DNA from: Betaproteobacteria bacterium
Lineage (GTDB): Bacteria > Pseudomonadota > Gammaproteobacteria > Burkholderiales > CAIKXV01
Assembly: GCA_947457885.1 (NCBI GenBank)
Contig: CANGXU010000011.1
Span: 1 to 44,708, forward strand
Length of the DNA: 44,708 nucleotides
Direction: 5' to 3'
A model generated the notes under the pieces. It was not told where the DNA came from, made no database searches, and saw nothing but the letters and a program-made list of their open reading frames with translations. A program made the position numbers and the translations under genes. Numbering within the stretch: position 1 is the first letter of the stretch; the number at the start of each line of letters is the position of its first letter. Positions 39,617 through 44,708 of the stretch are shown here, in pieces.

Positions 39617-40633
39617 ATGCAACGAGTCACACGCAGGGGTACAACGGCAGCGGGGCGTGCATTGGCCGTTGCAGGCGCAGCCGCGACAGGCGCGATCGCA
39701 CTGATGGCGGCCACGGGTACGGCAGCATGGGCGCAGGCCTGGCCGACCAAGCCGATACGCCTGGTCGTCCCGTTCGCGCCTGGCGGGGGCACCGACCTCA
39801 CCGCGCGCCTGATCGGTGCACGCCTGACCCAGCGGCTCGGCCAGCCGGTGGTCATCGACAACCGTCCGGCCGCCTCTGGCGTTGTCGGCGCCGACCTGGT
39901 GGCCAAGGCGGTTCCCGACGGCCATACGATCCTGACCGCCTCGGTCACCTTCGTGATCAGTTCGGCCCTGCAGAAGGGACTGCCCTACGACGGCTTCCGC
40001 GACTTCGCGCCGGTCACGCTGCTGATCGCGGCACCGCTCGGCGTGCTGGTGCATCCGTCGGTACCGGCGAAGACGATGCCGGAACTCATCGCGCATGCGA
40101 AGGGCCAGCCCGGCCGCATCAACTACGGCTCGTCGGGGCCGGGCAGCATCGCCCACCTGTCGACCGAGGTGATGGCGTCGATGGCCGGCATCAGACTGAC
40201 CCACGTGCCATACAAGGGGGTCGCCGCATACACCTCCGCGGTGCTCTCCAACGAGATCCAGGTGGGCCTGACCAACCTGTTCTCGACCGAGAGCTTCTGG
40301 AGGCCGGGACGGCTGCGGCTGATCGCGCACACCGGCGCTCGGCGACTCGAAACGCTGCCCGACGTGCCCACCGTGGCCGAGTCGGGAGTACCCGGCTACG
40401 ATGCCACCATCTGGTACGGCTTCATGGCACCTGCGAAGACCCCGCCCGCCATCGTGCAGCAGCTCTATCGCGAGATCCGCGCGATCGCGGAGACGCCCGA
40501 CGTGCGCCAGACGCTGGTCGCGCAGGGCAACGACGTGATCGCGAACACGCCACAGGAATTCGCGAAGTTCATCCGCGCCGAGGCAACCCGGTGGGGCGAT
40601 GCCGGGCGGCGCCTCGGCGTGGCGATCGAATGA
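39617..40633 (+). CDS. Bug/TctC-family periplasmic solute-binding receptor
   Basis: A 338-residue TTT receptor. The ATG at 39617 follows GGAGGA; the frame open to 39506 belongs to the divergent gene's start region. The signal peptide spans about residues 1-40 (LAVAGAAATGAIALMAATGTAAWAQ-like core, cut near AWAQA). Family marks: WPTKPIRLVVPFAPGGGTD, DNRPAASGVVG, INYGSSGPGSIAHLS and HVPYKGVAAYTSAV. It is followed after 28 bases by a bicupin gene with which it is probably co-transcribed, and is divergent from the amidohydrolase and asparaginase-like pair. The four genes may serve one acid or amide substrate. Confidence 0.93.
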   Translation: MQRVTRRGTTAAGRALAVAGAAATGAIALMAATGTAAWAQAWPTKPIRLVVPFAPGGGTDLTARLIGARLTQRLGQPVVIDNRPAASGVVGADLVAKAVPDGHTILTASVTFVISSALQKGLPYDGFRDFAPVTLLIAAPLGVLVHPSVPAKTMPELIAHAKGQPGRINYGSSGPGSIAHLSTEVMASMAGIRLTHVPYKGVAAYTSAVLSNEIQVGLTNLFSTESFWRPGRLRLIAHTGARRLETLPDVPTVAESGVPGYDATIWYGFMAPAKTPPAIVQQLYREIRAIAETPDVRQTLVAQGNDVIANTPQEFAKFIRAEATRWGDAGRRLGVAIE

Positions 40634-40661
40634 AGCCGGCACGCACAGGACGAGACCGCAC

Positions 40662-41558
40662 ATGACCCTCGATGTACAGCACGTCTACGACTTCGACCTG
40701 CTCGGCGAAGTGCCGGCCAACCCGACCAGCCTGGAGGTGACGGCGCGACGGCTGCTTTCCGGGCCGGACATCGCCAGCGGCAAGTCGTCGACCGTCGGTG
40801 CGGTACTGCGTGGCGAGCACATCATCTGCACGCTCGGGCGCCAGGCGCGCGGCACCGGCGCCAAGGCGCACTCCCATCCGAACGAACAGTTCAACTTCAT
40901 CCTGCAGGGGATGATGATGAACGACATCGAAGGCGACCGCGTGTTTGCAGGGCCCGGCAGCATCCTGCACACGCCGGGGATGGTGGTGCATACGGGCCTT
41001 GCCTGCCCGGATGAAGACCTCGTGTTCCTCGCAGTCAAGGATACCCGTCACGGCATCGTCGGCCCGCCGGTCGACGGCCGCTACGACGGGCCGAACTGCT
41101 TCGCGGGCTTCGGCAGCCGCAGCGCCGAGCCGCCGGCCACCACCGCGCAGGCGCTGGCAGAATGGCGCTCGATGCCGCCCGGTCCGGGCCGGCGTTATGT
41201 GTACGGCATGGTCGACGCCGACGGCCTGCGCGACGGTCCTTCCAGCGCATCGCTGTCGCTGGCTGGCGAACAGGCACTGGCACCGGGCGTGCAGGGCCGG
41301 TTGCTCACCGGCGAGCGCATCCATGTCGGCGTGCTGCGGCTCGCGCCGGGCGCGGCCCTGCCAGCGCATGCGCACGACAACGAACAGTTCACCTTCGTGG
41401 TGGACGGCAGCCTGCAGGCCGACCTCGACGGTGCCCGGGTGGAAGTGCCGAAGTACAACATGCTGCACCTGCCGGCCGGCCGGCGACATGCGCTGCATGC
41501 GCCGCACGGCGCGCTGGTCGTGCTGGCACAGGATGCGCGGTCGCGATACGCCGGCTAG
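40662..41558 (+). CDS. Bicupin protein
   Basis: A 298-residue protein with two cupin domains. The first has the metal-binding motif HSHPNEQFNFILQG (about residues 68-81) and the second PAHAHDNEQFTFVVDG (about 234-249), each supplying His-x-His and a glutamate, with the second-motif histidine in LPAGRRHALH. Both domains keep metal ligands, whereas many ring-cleaving bicupins such as gentisate dioxygenase keep only one. It could be a dioxygenase, isomerase or oxalate-type enzyme; the sequence does not decide. It starts at the ATG at 40662 with a weak site, 28 bases behind the Bug gene. Confidence 0.88.
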   Translation: MTLDVQHVYDFDLLGEVPANPTSLEVTARRLLSGPDIASGKSSTVGAVLRGEHIICTLGRQARGTGAKAHSHPNEQFNFILQGMMMNDIEGDRVFAGPGSILHTPGMVVHTGLACPDEDLVFLAVKDTRHGIVGPPVDGRYDGPNCFAGFGSRSAEPPATTAQALAEWRSMPPGPGRRYVYGMVDADGLRDGPSSASLSLAGEQALAPGVQGRLLTGERIHVGVLRLAPGAALPAHAHDNEQFTFVVDGSLQADLDGARVEVPKYNMLHLPAGRRHALHAPHGALVVLAQDARSRYAG

Positions 41559-41603
41559 GCCGGCGCGGCAGCCGCCACAGGAACCGGTGGCCGCATGAGA
41601 AAC

Positions 41604-41627
41604 TTCGGCTGTTTCCACGCAGCCGAA
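41604..41627 (+). promoter_or_regulatory. Inverted repeat in the leader of the TPR gene
   Basis: TTCGGCTG (41604-41611) and CAGCCGAA (41620-41627) form an 8-base-pair stem with an 8-base loop, seven bases before the ATG at 41635. There is no T-run after it, so a terminator is unlikely. No Shine-Dalgarno sequence is visible in the remaining gap (CCCACCC), so the stem could affect translation start. Confidence 0.35.
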
Positions 41628-41634
41628 CCCACCC

Positions 41635-43422
41635 ATGGATAGTTTCGAACAGGCCCGGCAATTGTTCCTCGAGGGGCTCTCCTGCCTCGGCCGGGGCGAT
41701 CCCGAAGGTGCCGAGTCACGCTTCTCGGGCTCGCTGGAGCTGCTGCCCGACCGTCCGTCGACGCTGACCAACCGCGCTGCGGCGCGCCTCCGGCTAGGCC
41801 GGCTGGAGGAAGCCGAAGCTGATGCGCGCAGGGCGGTGACAGTCGACGATCGTTACACCGAGGCCTGGTTGAACCTCGCGCTGATCGCGCTCGAGCGGGG
41901 CGATACCGACGCTGCGGCCAGCCACCTGCAGACGCTGGTCTGGCTCGACCGCAATCACCACCAGGGCTGGCTGCTGTCGGCGCGGGTGCGCGACCTGCAG
42001 GGCCGGTTCGAGGATGCTGCCGACTGCTACCGGAAGGCGCTGGCGATCAAGCCGGACGATTTCGGGCCCCTGATGAACCTGGGTGCCGCACTGAACGATC
42101 TCGGCCAGTTCGCCGAAGCCCTCGATCAGCATGACCGGGCGCTGCAGATCGATCCCCGGCATGTCGAGGTGCTGTCCAACCGTGCCGTCGCGCTCGCAGG
42201 CCTCGGCCGGTACGACGACGCACTCGCGGGTTTCGAACACTGCCTGTCGATCGATCCGCTGCGGCCAGAAGGCTGGATGGGCAAGGCGATGGCGCTCATG
42301 TCGCTCAAGCGCCCGGCCGATGCGCTGCCCTGCCTCGAGGAAGCCAACCGGGTGCAGCCGGGCTTTGCACCGGCGTGGTCGATACGCGGCGCAGTGCTGG
42401 CCGGGCTGGACCGGCCGGACGAAGCGCTGCCGATGATAGAGAAAGCCGTGGCGCTCGCGCCGGCCAACGCCGAAGACCAGCTCAGCCTGTCGCACCTTTA
42501 CCTGGCGCGATTCGATTTCCAGCGCGGATGGCCCGCCTATGAGGCGCGCCTGCGCCGCCCGGGCTCCGAACGCCTGCGCACATCCCGGCCGCGCTGGGAC
42601 GGTAGCCCCACCGCGGCGCGCCTGTTCGTGTGGGCCGAACAGGGTATCGGCGACCAGGTGCTCTACTCGACGATGTTCCGGGAACTCATCGACCGTGCGC
42701 CCACCGCGACGATCTCGCTCGACGAAAAGCTGCTGCCGCTGTTCCGCCGGTCCTTCCCGCAAGTCGGGTTCACCGCGCGCAACCAGCCGCCCATTGAGGC
42801 GAGTTACGACCTGCAGTTTCCGGTCGGCAGCCTGGGCGCGCTCTTCAGGCCGACCGCCGACGCGTTCCCGACCGCTCGCGACAGCGTGCTGGTAGCCGAC
42901 CGCGACCGCGCACGGCAGGTACGCGAACTGAAGCCGTTCCGCAACCGGAAGGTCTGCGGTCTGTCGTGGAAGAGCATCAATGCGCAGGTCGGCGACGACA
43001 AGAGCATGCCGCTCGAGCGCATGCGCGACCTGCTGATGCTCGACGGCTTCGCGTTCGTCAACCTCCAGTACGGAGACGTCAGCGGCGAAGTCGCGCGCAC
43101 GTGTGCGCTGACCGATGCGCCGATCGAGACCGTTCCGGGCGTCGACCTGTTCGACGACATCGACGGGCTGGCCACGCTGATCGAGGCCTGCGACATCGTC
43201 GTGACCATCAGCAACTCGACCGCGCACCTGGCCGGCGCGCTGGGCAAGCCGACGCTGCTGCTGGTGCCGCGCTTCACCGGCCGCATGTGGTACTGGAACA
43301 CGCGTGCCGGCGAAGCCAGTCCGCCCTGGTATCCGACGGTGCGCGTACTGCGTCAGCACCGCCAGGGCGACTGGTCCGGACCGTTGTACGAAGCGCAGGC
43401 CGTGCTGGAGCAACTGCGTTGA
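41635..43422 (+). CDS. TPR-repeat protein with C-terminal glycosyltransferase-like domain
   Basis: A 595-residue soluble protein. About residues 1-290 are some eight TPR repeats (for example AWLNLALIALERGDTDAA, ADCYRKALAIKPDD, LDQHDRALQIDPRHVEV). The rest resembles the family-9/41-type GT-B domain seen behind TPRs in many proteobacterial proteins: FVWAEQGIGDQVLYSTMFREL, VCGLSWKSIN and CDIVVTISNSTAHLAGALGKPTLLLVP, the latter a nucleotide-sugar-binding segment. Such proteins are often tied to flagellin or surface-protein glycosylation, but the acceptor is unknown here. There is no signal peptide. Its stop overlaps the next gene's TTG start. Confidence 0.88.
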   Translation: MDSFEQARQLFLEGLSCLGRGDPEGAESRFSGSLELLPDRPSTLTNRAAARLRLGRLEEAEADARRAVTVDDRYTEAWLNLALIALERGDTDAAASHLQTLVWLDRNHHQGWLLSARVRDLQGRFEDAADCYRKALAIKPDDFGPLMNLGAALNDLGQFAEALDQHDRALQIDPRHVEVLSNRAVALAGLGRYDDALAGFEHCLSIDPLRPEGWMGKAMALMSLKRPADALPCLEEANRVQPGFAPAWSIRGAVLAGLDRPDEALPMIEKAVALAPANAEDQLSLSHLYLARFDFQRGWPAYEARLRRPGSERLRTSRPRWDGSPTAARLFVWAEQGIGDQVLYSTMFRELIDRAPTATISLDEKLLPLFRRSFPQVGFTARNQPPIEASYDLQFPVGSLGALFRPTADAFPTARDSVLVADRDRARQVRELKPFRNRKVCGLSWKSINAQVGDDKSMPLERMRDLLMLDGFAFVNLQYGDVSGEVARTCALTDAPIETVPGVDLFDDIDGLATLIEACDIVVTISNSTAHLAGALGKPTLLLVPRFTGRMWYWNTRAGEASPPWYPTVRVLRQHRQGDWSGPLYEAQAVLEQLR

Positions 43423-44123
43423 GCCTGCCGCACGGGGGACGCATCTCACTGGTGGTCGGCTTCGACCAGCGGGAAGCGGTCGCCTACCACACGTTCTGCC
43501 AGAGCGTACTCGAGAAGTCCTCGCTGCCGGTCCAGTTCACCCCGCTCGCGGAGAACACGCTCGCCGGCTACAAGGAAACGCACACCGACGGCAGCAACCG
43601 CTTCATCTACTCGCGCTTCCTGACCCCGTACCTTTCCGACTACAGCGGCTGGGCCCTGTTCGCCGACGGCGACATGGTCTGCCAGGCGGACATCGCCGAA
43701 CTCTGGGCACTGCGCGACCCTGCGAAGGCAGTGCAGGTCGTCAAGCACGACTACCAGACGAAGGCAAACGTGAAGTACCTTGGCAACCGCAACGAGAACT
43801 ACCCGCGCAAGAACTGGTCGAGCGTGATCCTCTGGAACTGCGCGCACGAGGCGCACCGCGTGCTTACGCCGGAGTTCATCCAGCGCATGCCGGGCTCCTA
43901 CCTGCACCGATTCTCCTGGCTGGACGATTCGCTGGTCGGGGAACTGCCACGGGAGTGGAACTGGCTCGCGATCGAATATCCCGAGAACCTGCATGCCAAG
44001 CTCATCCATTACACGCTAGGCACCCCGTGCTTCGCGGAGTACCGGGAGCGGGAAATGTCCCCGATCTGGTATGCGGCCTGGAACCGCCTCCGCCAGGGTT
44101 TCGACGGAGACGGCGAGGGCTGA
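43419..44123 (+). CDS. Glycosyltransferase, GT-A-like (GT8-type)
   Basis: A 234-residue protein read from the TTG at 43419, which overlaps the TPR gene stop (TTGA) and has GGAG eight bases upstream; the frame is open further back inside the TPR gene without coding value. It shows the pattern of GT-A enzymes: ISLVVGFDQREAVAYHTFCQSVL at the start, the acidic metal motif FADGDMVC (DGD), SSVILWNCAHEA, and HRFSWLDDSLVGELPREWNWL with the later histidine in AKLIHYTLGTPCF. Paired with the TPR/GT-B protein, it probably acts on the same glycan. Donor and acceptor are not readable. Confidence 0.85.
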   Translation: MSLPHGGRISLVVGFDQREAVAYHTFCQSVLEKSSLPVQFTPLAENTLAGYKETHTDGSNRFIYSRFLTPYLSDYSGWALFADGDMVCQADIAELWALRDPAKAVQVVKHDYQTKANVKYLGNRNENYPRKNWSSVILWNCAHEAHRVLTPEFIQRMPGSYLHRFSWLDDSLVGELPREWNWLAIEYPENLHAKLIHYTLGTPCFAEYREREMSPIWYAAWNRLRQGFDGDGEG

Positions 44124-44213
44124 ACACGGACCAGCCCTCGGACGCAGCCGGCGGCACGGCCCCGTCCATGGCGTACCATCGACAGCCGCTCCTGCAGGAA
44201 ACGTCCACCGCAC

Positions 44214-44708
44214 ATGTCCAACGAAACACGAACCGCCACGTCGCGGGCCATCCTCGTAGCCGTGCAGTTGCCCGATGTGAGCGACACCGAATTCGAGTCG
44301 TCCCTGAAGGAGCTGGGCGAACTCGCCCGCACGCTGGGCTTCGAGGTCGTCGGCACGTTCACCCAGAAGCGCACGAGTTTCGATGCCACGGCTTACGTGG
44401 GCACCGGCAAGCGCGAAGAGATGCGTCTGTTCGCGGAGAACGGTGCCGACTTCGTGCTGGTCGACCACGACATCTCGCCGTCGCAGGCCGGCAACCTCGA
44501 GAAGGAGGTCGGCTGCCAGGTGATGGACCGCGCGATGGTCATCCTGGAGATCTTCCACCGGCATGCCCGCTCGAACGCCGCGCGCGCGCAGGTCGAGATC
44601 GCACGGCTGCGCTACCTCGCCCCGCGCCTGCGCGAGGCGGCAAAGCTGGCGGGCCCCCAGGGTCGGCAGCGCAGCGGCGTCGGTGGCCGTGGCGCGGGCG
44701 AGTCGGCC
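44214..44708 (+). CDS. hflX: HflX-family ribosome-associated GTPase, 3' end missing
   Basis: The first 165 codons of an HflX-type GTPase, which binds the 50S subunit and rescues stalled or inactive ribosomes. The ATG at 44214 begins MSNETRTATSRAILVAVQL. Seen are the HflX N-terminal domain segments SFDATAYVGTGKREEM, DHDISPSQAGNLEKEVG, DRAMVILEIFHRHARS, AQVEIARLRYLAPRL and the linker GVGGRGAGES that precedes the G domain. The G domain itself lies beyond the window. The usual betaproteobacterial neighbour hfq is absent; the gene follows a glycosyltransferase after 90 bases, so it may be a second copy or an unusual arrangement. Confidence 0.9.
   Translation, partial: MSNETRTATSRAILVAVQLPDVSDTEFESSLKELGELARTLGFEVVGTFTQKRTSFDATAYVGTGKREEMRLFAENGADFVLVDHDISPSQAGNLEKEVGCQVMDRAMVILEIFHRHARSNAARAQVEIARLRYLAPRLREAAKLAGPQGRQRSGVGGRGAGESA

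Noticed and set aside
44115-44139. Hairpin GAGGGCTG-N9-CAGCCCTC at the end of the glycosyltransferase gene
   Set aside because: The stem overlaps the stop codon and has no T-run after it, so it does not qualify as a terminator.
1-44708. tRNA, rRNA, CRISPR arrays and insertion sequences
   Set aside because: Intergenic gaps are short; none shows a cloverleaf, spaced direct repeats, or a transposase-like gene or terminal repeats.

Overview
The window is G+C-rich DNA (about two-thirds G+C by eye), densely coding, with 40 protein genes and no RNA gene, CRISPR array or insertion sequence that I can see. It looks like a Burkholderiales-type betaproteobacterium. The signs are six separate Bug/TctC-type periplasmic receptors, a TctA/TctB transporter pair, a phasin (polyhydroxyalkanoate storage), an AcuI-type reductase, a CitE/Mcl-type lyase and a UbiD-family decarboxylase. 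The gene content suggests an organism that lives on organic acids and aromatic-like compounds.

Layout. 1-3009 (+): an acyl-CoA synthetase cut by the window edge, then a Bug receptor and a perfect 28-base palindromic terminator. 3057-5491 (-): HIT protein, AcuI-like reductase, Bug receptor. 5889-6404 (+): phasin with its own promoter and terminator. 6544-11231 (-): HDOD/receiver/GGDEF protein, molybdopterin-binding-domain protein, CBS pair, TerC membrane protein. 11491-13186: a CoA-ester lyase facing away from a small putative lipoprotein. 13215-21872 (-): an almost gapless operon of solute-binding protein, hybrid histidine kinase, UbiD-family decarboxylase, a degenerate beta-hydroxyacid dehydrogenase paralogue, an exported unknown and a canonical beta-hydroxyacid dehydrogenase.

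22088-37506 is the most remarkable part. A minus-strand operon (Rieske ferredoxin, opine-dehydrogenase-like protein, LLM-class oxidoreductase, Bug receptor, TctB, TctA, Bug receptor) diverges from a plus-strand operon (Rieske oxygenase alpha and beta, Bug receptor). Directly behind the latter is a complete coenzyme F420 operon: fbiC, npdG, cofE, cofD, cofC. F420 is uncommon in betaproteobacteria. Here its synthesis, its NADPH-dependent reduction and a candidate F420-using LLM enzyme lie beside a ring-hydroxylating oxygenase and an uptake system. The same 10-base palindrome, TGTGATCACA, lies between the divergent oxygenase operons and again upstream of fbiC, which suggests one regulator controls both. 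I infer an F420-dependent catabolic island: uptake by the tripartite transporter, hydroxylation by the Rieske system, and hydride transfer by F420H2 through the LLM enzyme. The substrate is unknown.

37532-44708: an asparaginase-family protein with an unusual active site behind an ACMSD-like amidohydrolase (-), then a Bug receptor and bicupin (+), a TPR/glycosyltransferase pair (+), and the start of an HflX GTPase running off the window.
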